From assembly GCF_009676705.1 (NCBI RefSeq), contig NZ_CP046046.1, positions 1,488,001 through 1,552,000 on the forward strand: a stretch of DNA of 64,000 bases, read 5' to 3'. The notes below the pieces were generated by a model, which saw only the letters and a list, made by a program, of their open reading frames with translations, searched no databases and was not told the DNA's origin. The stretch's first letter is position 1. Each line of letters begins with the position of its first letter. The stretch comes from Spiribacter sp. 2438 (lineage in GTDB: Bacteria; Pseudomonadota; Gammaproteobacteria; Nitrococcales; Nitrococcaceae). The position numbers and the translations under genes are program-made. Shown here one piece after another: positions 1 through 10,401 of this stretch.

Positions 1-35
1 ACCGTGAACAGTCGCCCGAATGTGTTTCCCGACAT
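1..35 (-). CDS. aroC: Chorismate synthase, N-terminal fragment cut by the window edge
   Basis: The reverse complement of the first 35 bases begins with ATG and reads MSGNTFGRLFT, the conserved start of chorismate synthase, the enzyme making chorismate from EPSP in aromatic amino acid synthesis. Only about 11 codons lie in the window, on the minus strand. The fragment starts 4 bases after the prmB stop, and prmB followed by aroC is a common gammaproteobacterial order, which supports the call. Function rests on the N-terminus and context only. Confidence 0.8.
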   Translation of the reverse strand, partial: MSGNTFGRLFT

Positions 36-39
36 GGTT

Positions 40-978
40 TCAGTCCAGTTGGTTGACAGGTTCTTTGGCGGCCTCGGGGAAGGCCTGCCTGAGGGTGTCG
101 GCATCCACCACGAAGACGCCGGCACCGCCCCGATCCAGGTCCACCCAGATCACCGGCAGATCCGGAAACGCCCGCTCGAAGGCGCTGGCACCGTGGCCGA
201 CCTCGGCAACCAGGATGCCGCCCTCGCCGAGACGCCGCGCCGCCTGGGGCAGCAGGCGACGCATGGTATCCATGCCGTCGGGGCCGGCGGCCAGCGCATC
301 GCGGGGTTCATGACGGAACTCCGGCGGCAGCGACGCCATGGCCTGGGCGTCTACATACGGGGGATTGCTGACGATCAGATCAATGGCCGGCACCGCCGGC
401 AGCGCTTCCAGCAAATCCGATGGCTGGGCACAAACACGCTCCGAGACACCATGCGCCCGGGCATTATAGGCGGTCATGGAGACGGCCGAGGGATCAATGT
501 CGAGGGCATCCACCCGGGCCTCCGGAAACGCCAGGGCGCAGGCCACCGCGATGCAGCCGCTGCCGGTGCCGACATCCACGACCCGATGCACCCGGTCCGC
601 GTTCACCCAGGGTTGGAAACCCGACTCGATCAACTCGGCGAGGGGCGATCGAGGGATCAGCACACGTTCATCCACGCAGAACTCGAGGCCGCAGAACCAG
701 GCGCGGCCCAGAATGTAAGGCACCGGACGGCGGTTCTCGACACGATCCACCACCGCCACCGCCAGTGCCTGCCGCTCCTCGGGAGTCAGACGGCAGGCAA
801 AGTAGACGGCGTGCAGGTCCGGCGGCAGCCGGAGCACGCCCAGCACCAGGGCGGCGGCCTCGTCGATGGCGTTATCGGTGCCGTGGCCATAAAAAACTCC
901 GGCGGTTTCAAAACGCGTCGCCGCCCAGCGAATGGTGTCGCCGATGGTCAGCAGATCTTCGGGTATTGGCGCGGTCAT
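40..978 (-). CDS. prmB: Ribosomal protein L3 glutamine N5-methyltransferase
   Basis: This 312-residue S-adenosylmethionine-dependent methyltransferase would methylate a glutamine of ribosomal protein L3. An N-terminal helical substrate-binding region is followed by a Rossmann-fold domain with the SAM glycine motif DVGTGSGCIA near residue 138 and the catalytic NPPY motif near residue 206. The segment IPRSPLAELIE is typical of PrmB and separates it from the release-factor methyltransferase PrmC. It lies 4 bases upstream of aroC on the same strand and is divergent from the Sco-like gene, with a 62-base spacer. Length is normal for the family. Confidence 0.92.
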   Translation of the reverse strand: MTAPIPEDLLTIGDTIRWAATRFETAGVFYGHGTDNAIDEAAALVLGVLRLPPDLHAVYFACRLTPEERQALAVAVVDRVENRRPVPYILGRAWFCGLEFCVDERVLIPRSPLAELIESGFQPWVNADRVHRVVDVGTGSGCIAVACALAFPEARVDALDIDPSAVSMTAYNARAHGVSERVCAQPSDLLEALPAVPAIDLIVSNPPYVDAQAMASLPPEFRHEPRDALAAGPDGMDTMRRLLPQAARRLGEGGILVAEVGHGASAFERAFPDLPVIWVDLDRGGAGVFVVDADTLRQAFPEAAKEPVNQLD

Positions 979-1040
979 GGCGGGGATTCTAACAGCCCCT
1001 CGGGGGTATGACTGCGGCGGGGTGGTGGCATAATGGCTGC

Positions 1041-1715
1041 ATGGCAGACAGAACGCGTTTGATACTGGCTCTGGGGGCAGCGGTGACGGCAGCCGTTATC
1101 GCCGCAGGCTTGACCGTCATCGGCTCCGGATCCGGGCCCGGTGACTCCGCAGAGCCGCACCCGCCGGCTCGCATGTCCGATGCCGAACAGGTGGGTACGG
1201 TGCTGCCGGAACCCCGGCCGCTACCGGACGTGACCCTGGTGCGACCGAATGGCACTCCCTGGAATACCGCGGATCTGCAGGAGAACTGGCACTTCCTGTT
1301 CTTCGGCTTCACTCACTGCCCGGACGTCTGCCCCATGACCCTGGCCGATCTGGCGGGCGCCATTCGTGAGCTGCGCACCAGCGGCGAACCGGTGATTCCC
1401 GACGTGGTGCTGGTGTCCGTGGATCCCCAGCGGGATACCCCGGAGCGACTCGGGCAGTACGTAGGGCATTTCAGTGACGACTTTTTGGGGGTCACCGGAG
1501 ACCGGTCCGCCATTGATACGCTCACTGGCGCGCTGGGCATCTCCTACACGCTCCATGAGCCGGATGGAGACGGCCACTACGCCGTGGACCATACGGCGGC
1601 GATTCTGCTGATTGACCCCCAGGGGCGCCTGCGGGCCCTCTGGAACCCGCCCCATGGCCGACAGACCATCGCCGACGAGTTCCGGCAAATTCATCGTCAG
1701 TTCGGCACCGGTTGA
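1041..1715 (+). CDS. Sco1/SenC/PrrC-family copper chaperone, membrane-anchored
   Basis: The 224-residue protein has one N-terminal membrane anchor (residues about 5-26) and a periplasmic thioredoxin-like domain. The copper-binding CPDVC motif and a distal conserved histidine in VDHTAA are both present. Sco proteins deliver copper to the CuA site of cytochrome c oxidase or act as thiol reductases; which applies here cannot be told, as no oxidase genes are in the window. The start at 1041 (MADRTRL) is preferred over an upstream in-frame codon at 1008, which would add 11 unlikely residues. Its TGA stop overlaps the ATG of psd, indicating translational coupling. Confidence 0.88.
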   Translation: MADRTRLILALGAAVTAAVIAAGLTVIGSGSGPGDSAEPHPPARMSDAEQVGTVLPEPRPLPDVTLVRPNGTPWNTADLQENWHFLFFGFTHCPDVCPMTLADLAGAIRELRTSGEPVIPDVVLVSVDPQRDTPERLGQYVGHFSDDFLGVTGDRSAIDTLTGALGISYTLHEPDGDGHYAVDHTAAILLIDPQGRLRALWNPPHGRQTIADEFRQIHRQFGTG

Positions 1716-2629
1716 TGATTCTCGGGCGCCTACTGAGCCTGATCCTGTGGCTGCTGCCTCAGCACGGCATTTCGCGGTTCATCCACCGATTGGCCCGCTG
1801 GCGTTTCCGGCCCTGGAAGAACGCCCTGATTCGGGGTTTCAGCCGCCTCTACCAGGTGGATACCGGCGAGGCCGTCAACAGCGACCCCGCCAGCTATGAG
1901 CACTTCAACGCCTTCTTCACCCGGGCTCTGCAGCCGGGCATGCGACCGCTGGACAACACCCCCGGGGCCATCATCAGCCCGGTGGACGGTGCCATCAGCC
2001 AGATCGGTGCCATCACCGATGGCGAGGTGGTGCAGGCCAAGCGCCGGCGTTTCTCGGTTCGGGATCTGCTCGGGGGCGACCCCCGGATCGCCGAGCGTTT
2101 CGGCGCCGGGCATTTCGCCACGCTGTACCTGTCCCCGAAGGACTATCACCGGATTCACATGCCCTGTGACGGTCAGCTGGAGCGCATGATTCATGTGCCG
2201 GGCCGGCTGCTGGGCGTATCCGATCCGCTGGCGCGGCACGTCCGATCTCTGTTTGCGCGCAATGAACGGGTGGTCACGCTGTTTGAGGGTCCCCGGGGAC
2301 CCATGGCCATGGTGCTGGTGGGCGCCATCGGCGTCGGCAGTATCGAAACGGTGTGGAGTGGTGAGGTGACCCCGCCACGGGGACAGCGGATTCGGCAGTG
2401 GGACTACCGCCGGCGACGGATCCCGCTGTCGACCGGGGAGGAGATGGGCAGGTTCAACCTGGGCTCGACGGTCATTCTGCTTTTTGGCGAGCAGGCCGGG
2501 GTTCGGTGGTCCGAGGAACGGACAGCCGGCACGCCGATTCGACTGGGCGAGCGTCTTGGCGGGTTCGAGCCGCCATCGCCCGAGCGGTCAGGCCTCATCC
2601 CAGGGGAAAGCCATCACCGCGGCCAATGA
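1715..2629 (+). CDS. psd: Phosphatidylserine decarboxylase proenzyme
   Basis: Psd converts phosphatidylserine to phosphatidylethanolamine at the inner membrane. The 304-residue proenzyme has the expected catalytic triad: Asp in SPVDG, His in YHRIHMP, and the autocleavage serine in the LGST motif near residue 250, which becomes the pyruvoyl group of the alpha chain. ATG at 1715 overlaps the preceding stop and is chosen over a TTG at 1712. The 3' end runs 42 bases into the 3' end of the convergent epmA gene. The C-terminal tail after LGST is slightly longer than minimal and is encoded by this overlap. Confidence 0.93.
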   Translation: MILGRLLSLILWLLPQHGISRFIHRLARWRFRPWKNALIRGFSRLYQVDTGEAVNSDPASYEHFNAFFTRALQPGMRPLDNTPGAIISPVDGAISQIGAITDGEVVQAKRRRFSVRDLLGGDPRIAERFGAGHFATLYLSPKDYHRIHMPCDGQLERMIHVPGRLLGVSDPLARHVRSLFARNERVVTLFEGPRGPMAMVLVGAIGVGSIETVWSGEVTPPRGQRIRQWDYRRRRIPLSTGEEMGRFNLGSTVILLFGEQAGVRWSEERTAGTPIRLGERLGGFEPPSPERSGLIPGESHHRGQ

Positions 2630-3541
2630 ATCGGCCCCCTCGGCAAGCATGAACAGCCGATCGACCCCCAGAGCGACGCCGGCGCAGGCCGGCAGGCCCG
2701 CCTCCATCGCCGCCAGCAGTCGCTCGTCCATGGCCGGCTGCTCCGCACACCGCGCCGCCCTCGACTGCAGATCGGCCTGAAACCGCTGTCGTAACGCCGC
2801 CGGGTCCTGACACTCATGAAATCCGTTGGCCAGCTCCACCCCATCGCAGAACAGCTCGAAGCGTTCCGCGGTGTCCGGCTCTGCCGGGTCCAGTCGGGCG
2901 AGTACCGCCTGGCTGGCCGGGTATCCCGCCAGAAAACAACGCCGGGGCAGCCTGGGCACCACCACGGCATCCAGCAATAAATCCAGATGATCATCCCGGG
3001 TCAGATCAGCGGGAAGACCGCCGTCCACACAGCGGTTCACCGCACCCCGAAGGATCTCATCAGGGGCGCGAAGGGGATCCGGCAAGCCCGCTTCCAGAAA
3101 CGCGTCCCGGTAGCGTTTTCGGGCCGTCGGCGCCTCCCCCAGGATGAGATTGACCAATGCCTCCACCTCGTCCATCAGTCGATCGACCCCGAAGCCGAGC
3201 CGGTACCACTCCAGCAGGGTGAACTCCGGATTGTGAAGGCGGCCCACCTCGTCGGCGCGAAAAACCCTGGCGATTTGGTAGCAGTCCCCCAGCCCCGCCG
3301 CCAGCAGGCGTTTCATGGCATATTCCGGGGACGTCTGCAGCCAGCGGTGGGAATGGGCTTCGCGAAGACTGTGGACGTGGACATCGGTGACACCGGCGCT
3401 GGCCAGCGCCGGTGTTTCCACTTCCATGATCCGGCGATTGGCGAAAAAGCCTCGAATCGCGGCAAGCCGCTCGGCACGGCGGCGGAGCGCGTCAGGGGAG
3501 GCGCTGGGCCGCCATGACTTCTTCGGCGGGGCAGCCGTCAT
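2588..3541 (-). CDS. epmA: Elongation factor P (R)-beta-lysine ligase
   Basis: EpmA (PoxA/YjeA/GenX) is a lysyl-tRNA synthetase paralogue lacking the anticodon-binding domain. It attaches beta-lysine to Lys34 of EF-P. The 317-residue protein shows class II synthetase motifs: VETPAL near residue 42, FRADEVGRLHNPEFTLLEWY around residue 94 (motif 2), and GVALGVDRLFML near residue 292 (motif 3). Its size matches the truncated synthetase family. The neighbouring efp and epmB genes make the assignment firm. It lies 11 bases downstream of efp on the same strand, so the two are probably cotranscribed. Confidence 0.95.
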   Translation of the reverse strand: MTAAPPKKSWRPSASPDALRRRAERLAAIRGFFANRRIMEVETPALASAGVTDVHVHSLREAHSHRWLQTSPEYAMKRLLAAGLGDCYQIARVFRADEVGRLHNPEFTLLEWYRLGFGVDRLMDEVEALVNLILGEAPTARKRYRDAFLEAGLPDPLRAPDEILRGAVNRCVDGGLPADLTRDDHLDLLLDAVVVPRLPRRCFLAGYPASQAVLARLDPAEPDTAERFELFCDGVELANGFHECQDPAALRQRFQADLQSRAARCAEQPAMDERLLAAMEAGLPACAGVALGVDRLFMLAEGADSLAAVMAFPWDEA

Positions 3542-3552
3542 CGGGTCCGAAT

Positions 3553-4122
3553 TCAGTCCCTGGCCCGGGAGACATACTCGCCGCTGCGGGTGTCCACCTT
3601 GAGGAATTCCCCCTCCTGGATGAACAGTGGCACCTGAACCACCGCTCCGGTCTCCAGGGTTGCAGGCTTGCTGCCGCCGCTGCTGGTGTCACCTTTCAGG
3701 CCGGGGTCGGTCTGGGTCACCTGAAGCGTCACGTGGGGCGGCGGCTCCACGGACAGTGGCTCGCCGTTATAGAGGGTCACACTGCAGGTATCCTGCTCCT
3801 TGAGCCATTTCCCGGTATCGCCCACCACAGCCGCAGGCGCCGCATGCTGCTCAAAGGTGTCCGGGGCCATGAAGTGATAGAACTCGCCGTCGTTGTAGAG
3901 ATATTGCATCTCGGTTTCCATGACGTCCGCCGCTTCCACGCTTTCTCCGGACTTGAAGGTCCGATCGATGACCTTGCCAGTTTTCAGATTGCGAACCTTG
4001 ACGCGATTGAACGCCTGCCCTTTGCCGGGTTTGACGAATTCATTCTCGACGATGGTGTAGGGTTCGCCGTCGAGCATCAGCTTGAGACCCGACTTGAACT
4101 GGTTGGTGGTGTAAGTCGCCAT
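3553..4122 (-). CDS. efp: Elongation factor P
   Basis: EF-P relieves ribosome stalling at polyproline stretches. The protein has 189 residues starting [12 protein letters not shown], with a GGAG ribosome-binding site six bases upstream, so an in-frame upstream codon at 4203 is rejected. Lys34 is present in the loop VKPGKGQAF and is the residue modified by EpmA and EpmB. Three consecutive OB/KOW-like domains are consistent with the length. It is divergent from epmB across a 79-base spacer that should carry promoters for both directions. Confidence 0.96.
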   Translation of the reverse strand: MATYTTNQFKSGLKLMLDGEPYTIVENEFVKPGKGQAFNRVKVRNLKTGKVIDRTFKSGESVEAADVMETEMQYLYNDGEFYHFMAPDTFEQHAAPAAVVGDTGKWLKEQDTCSVTLYNGEPLSVEPPPHVTLQVTQTDPGLKGDTSSGGSKPATLETGAVVQVPLFIQEGEFLKVDTRSGEYVSRARD

Positions 4123-4201
4123 GATTTCTCCATTACGCCCGTAGCCGCCCCCGGCGGCGTGAGTGGCGCAGATGCTAACGGAAAAACCCAAGGGATAGAA
4201 C

Positions 4202-5203
4202 ATGACTGCAGCGCCATGGCAGCGCGAACTTCAGGCCGCCATCCGGGATCCTGGCGAGTTGCTGACCCGACTTGACCTGGATCCGGCCCTTGAGGCGCCC
4301 GCCCGGGAGGCTGCCCGGCTGTTTCCACTGAGGGTGCCGGTGGCGTATCTGGACCGAATCCGCCCCGGCGATCCATCGGACCCCCTGCTGCGCCAGGTGC
4401 TGCCCATTGGCCTGGAAAGCACCCATAGCGATGGCTACACCGCGGATCCCGTGGGGGACGGATTGAGCCTTCACCACGGCGGCGTGATCCACAAATACCA
4501 TGGCCGCGCCCTGCTGGTGGCCACCGGCACCTGCGCGATCAACTGCCGTTACTGCTTCCGCCGGCATTTCCCCTACGCCGAGGCCAATGCCAGCGCCGCG
4601 GAGTGGCAACAGGCCGTGAACTACCTGTCGGCCGATCCCGGCATTCAGGAGGTCATCCTGAGCGGCGGCGACCCGCTCTCCCTCAATGATCGCCGGCTGC
4701 AGGGGCTCAGTGGCCAGCTGGATGCCATTCCCCACCTGCGTCGACTGCGCATCCACAGTCGGTTGCCGGTGGTGTTGCCAAGCCGGGTGGATGACGATTT
4801 GCTGGGATGGCTGCAGAACCAGCGGCTGACGCCGGTGCTGGTCATTCACGCCAACCACCCCAATGAGATCGATGAAGCCGTCGCCCGGGCCATGCAGGCG
4901 CTATCCCGTTGTGGCGTCCGGCTTTATAACCAGACGGTGCTCCTCAGGGGCGTCAACGACGACGCCAGCGTCCTGAAGGCCCTGAGCGAGCGACTGTTCG
5001 AAATCAACGTCCAGCCCTATTATCTGCACCTGCTGGATCGGGTGCAGGGAGCGGCGCATTTCGACCTGCCGGTGGATCGCGCCTGCGCGCTCATGCGGGA
5101 GTTGGCTGCCTCGTTGCCGGGTTATCTCCTGCCGACGCTGGTCCGCGAGGTCGCGGGTGCACCGTGGAAGGTGCCGATCCCCTGGGCCGGGCCGGCTGAC
5201 TGA
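4202..5203 (+). CDS. epmB: EF-P-specific lysine 2,3-aminomutase
   Basis: EpmB (YjeK) is a radical-SAM, PLP-dependent enzyme that converts (S)-alpha-lysine to (R)-beta-lysine, the substrate of EpmA. The 333-residue protein carries the cluster motif [15 protein letters not shown] around residues 112-126 and SGGDPLS near residue 159. It is shorter than clostridial lysine aminomutases, as expected for YjeK. It is divergent from efp, so the whole beta-lysylation pathway is in one 2.6-kb block. No gene resembling the hydroxylase EpmC is adjacent. Confidence 0.94.
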   Translation: MTAAPWQRELQAAIRDPGELLTRLDLDPALEAPAREAARLFPLRVPVAYLDRIRPGDPSDPLLRQVLPIGLESTHSDGYTADPVGDGLSLHHGGVIHKYHGRALLVATGTCAINCRYCFRRHFPYAEANASAAEWQQAVNYLSADPGIQEVILSGGDPLSLNDRRLQGLSGQLDAIPHLRRLRIHSRLPVVLPSRVDDDLLGWLQNQRLTPVLVIHANHPNEIDEAVARAMQALSRCGVRLYNQTVLLRGVNDDASVLKALSERLFEINVQPYYLHLLDRVQGAAHFDLPVDRACALMRELAASLPGYLLPTLVREVAGAPWKVPIPWAGPAD

Positions 5204-5232
5204 CGGGGCCCGGCCTGGCGGACGCCCGGTGG

Positions 5233-6117
5233 TCAGCGATTTCTCAGGGCGGCAATCCGCTCCTCGATGGGCGGGTGCGACATGAACCAGCGCTTGAAGC
5301 CACCACGGGCGATGCGGCCGGAGATCCCGAAGGCCTCCATCTGGTCCGGCAAGTCTTCCGCCGGCGGCGAGCCCGCCAGACGCGTGAGCGCCGCAATCAT
5401 CTTGTCACGGCCGGCCAGGTCCGCCGCACCGGCATCCGCCCGGAATTCACGCTGCCGGGAGAACCACATCACGATCACCGAGGCCAGCACCGCGAGGACA
5501 ATCTCGGCGACGATGGTCACGATCCAGAAACCGGGGCCGTGACCCCGCTCGTTCTTGAACACCACCCGGTCCACGAAGTGACCAATGACCCGGGCGAAGA
5601 AAATCACAAAGGTATTCACCACCCCCTGAATCAGGGTGAGCGTCACCATGTCGCCGTTCTGGATATGACACACCTCGTGGGCCAGCACCGCCTCGGCCTC
5701 ATCCCGGGTCATGGTTCGCAGCAGACCGGTGCTCACGGCGACCAGCCCGTTGTTGCGGCTCATTCCGGTGGCAAATGCGTTCACCTGGGGCGAGTCATAC
5801 ACCCCCACCTCTGGCATGCCGATGCCCGCCTGACGCGCCTGCCGGCGGACGGTGTCAATCAGCCACTGCTCACCCTCGTGGCTGGGCTGCTCAATGATTT
5901 TCACGCCCATGGACCGCTTCGCCATCCACTTGGAAATGGCGAGGGAGAGGAAGCTGCCGCCGAATCCGAACACCGCGGCGAAAATCAGCAGTGCCTGATA
6001 GTTGAGAGCGCCGCCGTCTTCCTCCAGCAAACGATCAACGCCCAGAAGACGCAGGACCGTTCCCAGCACAATGATGATGGCCAGGTTGGTCCCAAGGAAA
6101 AGCATGACCCGCTTCAT
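5233..6117 (-). CDS. htpX: Membrane zinc metalloprotease HtpX
   Basis: HtpX is an inner-membrane M48 metalloprotease that degrades misfolded membrane proteins. The 294-residue protein has two N-terminal membrane segments (about residues 5-22 and 38-58), the zinc motif HEVCH near residue 146 with a downstream glutamate in [10 protein letters not shown], and two further hydrophobic segments after the active site. It starts 4 bases after the parC stop on the same strand, so it may be read with parE-parC. In E. coli htpX is under the Cpx envelope-stress response; no such site was identified here. Confidence 0.94.
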   Translation of the reverse strand: MKRVMLFLGTNLAIIIVLGTVLRLLGVDRLLEEDGGALNYQALLIFAAVFGFGGSFLSLAISKWMAKRSMGVKIIEQPSHEGEQWLIDTVRRQARQAGIGMPEVGVYDSPQVNAFATGMSRNNGLVAVSTGLLRTMTRDEAEAVLAHEVCHIQNGDMVTLTLIQGVVNTFVIFFARVIGHFVDRVVFKNERGHGPGFWIVTIVAEIVLAVLASVIVMWFSRQREFRADAGAADLAGRDKMIAALTRLAGSPPAEDLPDQMEAFGISGRIARGGFKRWFMSHPPIEERIAALRNR

Positions 6118-6121
6118 CAGA

Positions 6122-8371
6122 TTAACCCTCAGTCAGAGCCAGTAACTCATCGACACGCTGGAATCCCCGGGGCAGTGCGCGGCCGCGCCGTCCCCGCTCT
6201 CCTTCATAGCCGCTCAGATCGTCTTTTTTCAAGGTCAAGTGGCGCTTGCCGGCCTGCACCACCAGCGGCTGACCGGCCTCGAGCACGCACAGGCCCACCA
6301 CTCGCTCGCTGCCGTCGCGCCGCCGGGCGGATGGAATATCAATCAGTTTGTTGCCCTTGCCTCGAGCCAGTTCAGGCAGCTGGGCCAGCGGAAACACCAG
6401 CAATCGCCCGGCACTGGTGGCCACCGCCACCTGCTCCGCCCCGGCGGGAACGGATACCGGCGGCAGGCTCCGGCTGTCACTGCCCAGGTTAAGCACCGCC
6501 TTGCCGGCTTTCTGCCGACTATGGAGATTGCCAAGGCGGGTCAGAAACCCGTAACCGCTGTCGCTGGCCAGCAGCAGGGCCTTGTCCGCGTCACCACAGA
6601 GCACATGAACAAACCGGGCTCCGTCCGGGGGTTGCAGGCGTCCCGTAAGCGGCTCGCCCTGCCCCCGGGCCGAGGGCAGCGTGTGGGCCGGCAGGCTGTA
6701 GCTGCGGCCCCGGTCGTCAAGAAACACCGCCAGCTGGTTGCTTCGACCCGGCGCCGCGTCACTGAATCCGTCACCGGAGCGGTAGGAGAGCCGTTCCGGG
6801 TCGACATCGTGTCCCTTGGCCGCCCGTGCCCACCCCTTGCGGGACAGCACCACGGTCACCGGCTCGCTGGGGACCAGATCGCTCTCGCTCAGGGCTCTGG
6901 AACTGTCCCGGGTGACCAGTGGCGAACGGCGATCATCGCCGTATTCTTCGGCGTCGGCCTTGAGCTCGGTCTGCATCAGACGCGTCATGCGCTGACGCGA
7001 CCCCAGGGTCCGGCTTAACTGATCTCTTTCCGTGCCCAGCTCATCCTGTTCGCCCCGGATTTTCATTTCCTCGAGCCGGGCCAGATGACGCAGACGCAAC
7101 TCCAGGATGGCCTCGGCCTGGGTCTCGGTGAGGCCGAAACGCTCCATGAGGGCAGCCCGCGGCTCCTCGGCTTCCCGAATGATGGCAATGACCTCATCAA
7201 TGTTGAGGTAGGCGATCAGCAGCCCTTCAAGGACGTGCAGTCGGGCCTCGACCTTGCCGAGCCTCCACTCCAGGCGCCGCCGCAATGTCTCGCGACGATA
7301 CTCCAGCCACTCCGACAGCAGTTCGCGCAGGTTGCGCACCCGCGGGCGTCCGTCCAGGCCGATCACGTTGAGATTGACCCGGTAGGTCTTCTCGAGGTCG
7401 GTGGTGGCGAACAGATGCGACATGACCTCATCCGCATCGACCCGACTGGAGCGCAGCGTAATCACCAGCCGGGTGGGATTTTCGTGATCCGACTCGTCCC
7501 GCAGGTCTTCCACCATGGGCAGCTTCTTGCTCTGCATCTGAGCCGCCACCTGCTCTAGAACCCGGCTACCGGAGACCTGAAACGGCAGCGCGGTGACGAT
7601 CACATCACGACCGTCACGCTCCCAGCAGGCCCGCAGACGCAACCCGCCGTGGCCGGTTTCGTAAATACGCCGGATGTCCTCGGGCGGGGTGATGACCTCC
7701 GCATGGGTGGGGAAATCCGGCCCCTGAACATGCTCGCAAAGCGCTGCCACATCGGCCTCGGGCTGCTCCAGCAGTCGAATACAGGCAGACACCACTTCGC
7801 GCAGATTGTGGGGCGGAATGTCGGTCGCCATGCCCACGGCAATCCCGGTGCCACCGTTCAACAGGACATTCGGTACCCGGGCCGGCAGGGTGACGGGCTC
7901 ATCCAGGCTGCCATCGAAATTCGGCTGCCATTCCACGGTGCCCTGCCCCAGCTCCTGCAGCAGCAGTCGGCTATACGGGGCCAGTCGGGCCTCGGTATAC
8001 CGCATGGCCGCAAATGACTTGGGATCGTCGGCGGATCCCCAGTTGCCCTGGCCGTCCACCAGGGGATAACGGTAGGAAAACGGTTGTGCCATGAGCACCA
8101 TGGCCTCGTAGCAGGCCGAGTCCCCATGGGGGTGATATTTGCCCAGCACGTCGCCCACGGTCCGAGCGGATTTTTTGTGCTTGGACGCCGCGGACAGACC
8201 CAGCTCGGACATGGCGTAGACAATGCGCCGTTGCACGGGCTTGAGGCCATCGCCGACGTGGGGCAACGCCCGGTCGAGAATGACGTACATCGAGTAGTCG
8301 AGATAGGCCTTCTCGGTAAACTCGTGCAGCGGGCGCTGTTCAAAGTCCCGATGGGCGCTCTGCTCACTCAT
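6122..8371 (-). CDS. parC: DNA topoisomerase IV subunit A
   Basis: ParC is the DNA-cleaving subunit of topoisomerase IV, which decatenates daughter chromosomes. The 749-residue protein shows the breakage-reunion domain with the catalytic tyrosine in [10 protein letters not shown] and the quinolone-determining segment [12 protein letters not shown], which keeps the wild-type Ser and Glu positions. A beta-pinwheel C-terminal domain begins near residue 490. The length fits ParC rather than GyrA. It lies 25 bases downstream of parE, so the two subunits form an operon. Confidence 0.95.
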   Translation of the reverse strand: MSEQSAHRDFEQRPLHEFTEKAYLDYSMYVILDRALPHVGDGLKPVQRRIVYAMSELGLSAASKHKKSARTVGDVLGKYHPHGDSACYEAMVLMAQPFSYRYPLVDGQGNWGSADDPKSFAAMRYTEARLAPYSRLLLQELGQGTVEWQPNFDGSLDEPVTLPARVPNVLLNGGTGIAVGMATDIPPHNLREVVSACIRLLEQPEADVAALCEHVQGPDFPTHAEVITPPEDIRRIYETGHGGLRLRACWERDGRDVIVTALPFQVSGSRVLEQVAAQMQSKKLPMVEDLRDESDHENPTRLVITLRSSRVDADEVMSHLFATTDLEKTYRVNLNVIGLDGRPRVRNLRELLSEWLEYRRETLRRRLEWRLGKVEARLHVLEGLLIAYLNIDEVIAIIREAEEPRAALMERFGLTETQAEAILELRLRHLARLEEMKIRGEQDELGTERDQLSRTLGSRQRMTRLMQTELKADAEEYGDDRRSPLVTRDSSRALSESDLVPSEPVTVVLSRKGWARAAKGHDVDPERLSYRSGDGFSDAAPGRSNQLAVFLDDRGRSYSLPAHTLPSARGQGEPLTGRLQPPDGARFVHVLCGDADKALLLASDSGYGFLTRLGNLHSRQKAGKAVLNLGSDSRSLPPVSVPAGAEQVAVATSAGRLLVFPLAQLPELARGKGNKLIDIPSARRRDGSERVVGLCVLEAGQPLVVQAGKRHLTLKKDDLSGYEGERGRRGRALPRGFQRVDELLALTEG

Positions 8372-8396
8372 GAGGGGGAGGTACTCCTGTCATCAA

Positions 8397-10289
8397 TCAA
8401 ACCAGAACCTCGGCGAGATCACCCTTGCGCTCCAGCCAGGCACGGCGCTGGGAAGCCGCACGCTTGCCCAGCAGCATCGCCATGAGCGCCTCGGTCTCGG
8501 CCGGGGCGTCAACGGTCAACTGAACCAGTCGCCGGGTGTCCGGCGCCATGGTGGTCTCCCGCAGCTGAAGGGGGTTCATCTCGCCCAGTCCCTTGAAACG
8601 GGTAGTGGCCACTTTGCCCTTGCGGTTCTCGGCGGCGATGCGATCGAGAATGCCCTGGCGCTCCTGCTCATCCAGCGCATACCAGGTCTCTTTGCCGACA
8701 TCGATGCGATACAGCGGCGGCATGGCCATGAACACGTGTCCCGCCGCCACCAGTGCCGGAAAATGTTTCAGGAAAAGCGCACAGAGCAATGTCGCGATGT
8801 GGGCACCGTCGGGATCGGCGTCTGCCAGCACGCAAACCTTGCCGTAGCGGAGTCCGGACAGGTCCGGCGAACCGGGCTCAATGCCCAGGGCGACGGCGAT
8901 GTCGTGGACCTCCTGGGAGGCCATCACCTCGGAGGGATCCACCTCCCAGGTGTTGAGGATTTTTCCCCGCAGCGGCATCACCGCCTGGAACTCCCGGTCC
9001 CGGGCCTGCTTGGCCGATCCCCCGGCGGAGTCTCCCTCCACCAGAAACAATTCGCCCCGGGCCGAATCCTGACTGCTGCAGTCCGCCAACTTGCCCGGTA
9101 GCGCCGGCCCCTGGGTCACCCGCTTTCGAGTGACCTTGCGGGCTGCCCGCAGACGACGCTGGGCGCTGGCAATCACCATTTCCACCAGTCGCTCTGCCTC
9201 GGTGGTGTGCTCGTTGAGCCAGAGGCTGAAGGCGTCCTTTACAACCCCGGAGACGAAGGTCGCGCATTCCCGGGACGACAGTCGCTCCTTGGTCTGGCCG
9301 GAGAACTGCGGCTCCTCGACCTTGATGGACAGCACGTAGGCCACCCGTTCCCAAACGTCCTCCGGAGCGATGCGCATGCCCCGGGGCATCAGACTGCGGA
9401 ACTCGCAGAACTCCCGCAGCGCCTCCGTCAATCCGGTCCGCAGGCCATTGACATGGGTCCCGCCCTGCAGGGTCGGTATCAGATTGACGTAGCTTTCCTG
9501 GACGGTCTCACCGCCATCCGGTAGCCAGGTCACGGCCCATTCCACCGCCTCGTGGAGCGCAGAAAAGTCGCCGGTAAAAACCGGATCCGGCAGGCGTTCC
9601 ACCTCGGCCAGTGCCGTGGACAGGTAATCCGCCAGGCCGTCTTCGTAGTACCAGATGGTCTCTTCGCCGGTTGACTCCTCCAGGAGCCGGACCGTGAGCC
9701 CGGGACAGAGTACGGCCTTGGCCCGCAACACGTGCCGCAGACGCGGCAGGGAAAACCTGGCGGAGTCAAAATAGCTGGCATCGGGCCAGAAATGCAGCGT
9801 GGTCCCGGTGTTGCGTTTGCCGACTTCCGCTACGGGCTCCAGATCCCGAACTTTTTCACCATTGGCGAAGGTCATGTGCCATTCGCGGCCATCCCGGCGA
9901 ATGGCCACCACCAGCCGGGTGGACAGCGCATTGACCACCGATACCCCGACGCCGTGAAGGCCGCCGGAGAACTGGTAACTCTCCCGGGAAAACTTGCCAC
10001 CGGCATGGAGCCGACCGAGGATGACCTCAACGCCGGGAATCCCCTCTTCGGGATGGATGTCGACGGGCATCCCGCGGCCATCATCACTGACCGACAACGA
10101 CCCATCCCGGTGGAGGGTGACGTCGATCCGCCGGCAATGTCCGGCCATGGCCTCGTCGACACTGTTGTCGATGACCTCCTGCGCCAGATGGTTGGGGCGA
10201 GTGGTATCCGTGTACATGCCGGGCCGGCGGCGGACCGGATCCAGTCCGGTGAGGACCTCAATGGCCGCGGAATCGTAGCGATCACTCAT
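8397..10289 (-). CDS. parE: DNA topoisomerase IV subunit B
   Basis: ParE is the ATPase subunit of topoisomerase IV. The 630-residue protein begins MSDRYDSAAIEVL; an in-frame upstream extension to 10526 is rejected because it runs through the divergent xseB gene. The GHKL ATPase domain (EVIDNSVDEA, SDDGRGMPVD, GGLHGVGVSVVNAL) is followed by the transducer and a TOPRIM domain with EGDSAGG near residue 415 and DADPDGAHI near residue 495. Length and sequence fit ParE rather than GyrB, since no DNA-binding insert is present. It is divergent from xseB. Confidence 0.95.
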   Translation of the reverse strand: MSDRYDSAAIEVLTGLDPVRRRPGMYTDTTRPNHLAQEVIDNSVDEAMAGHCRRIDVTLHRDGSLSVSDDGRGMPVDIHPEEGIPGVEVILGRLHAGGKFSRESYQFSGGLHGVGVSVVNALSTRLVVAIRRDGREWHMTFANGEKVRDLEPVAEVGKRNTGTTLHFWPDASYFDSARFSLPRLRHVLRAKAVLCPGLTVRLLEESTGEETIWYYEDGLADYLSTALAEVERLPDPVFTGDFSALHEAVEWAVTWLPDGGETVQESYVNLIPTLQGGTHVNGLRTGLTEALREFCEFRSLMPRGMRIAPEDVWERVAYVLSIKVEEPQFSGQTKERLSSRECATFVSGVVKDAFSLWLNEHTTEAERLVEMVIASAQRRLRAARKVTRKRVTQGPALPGKLADCSSQDSARGELFLVEGDSAGGSAKQARDREFQAVMPLRGKILNTWEVDPSEVMASQEVHDIAVALGIEPGSPDLSGLRYGKVCVLADADPDGAHIATLLCALFLKHFPALVAAGHVFMAMPPLYRIDVGKETWYALDEQERQGILDRIAAENRKGKVATTRFKGLGEMNPLQLRETTMAPDTRRLVQLTVDAPAETEALMAMLLGKRAASQRRAWLERKGDLAEVLV

Positions 10290-10401
10290 GATCGGGGCTG
10301 TGGCCTCCTGCTGACGGTCACGGTGAATAACCGCCGCAGTGTACCGCGCCCCGGGGGGGCCGGCGAGTGCGTCGTGCCGCCACCCGCGGTAAACTCCGGT
10401 C

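Noticed and set aside
4-1011. Long plus-strand open frame of 335 codons
   Set aside because: It lies opposite prmB, whose methyltransferase motifs are clear; the frame is an antisense shadow common in high-GC DNA.
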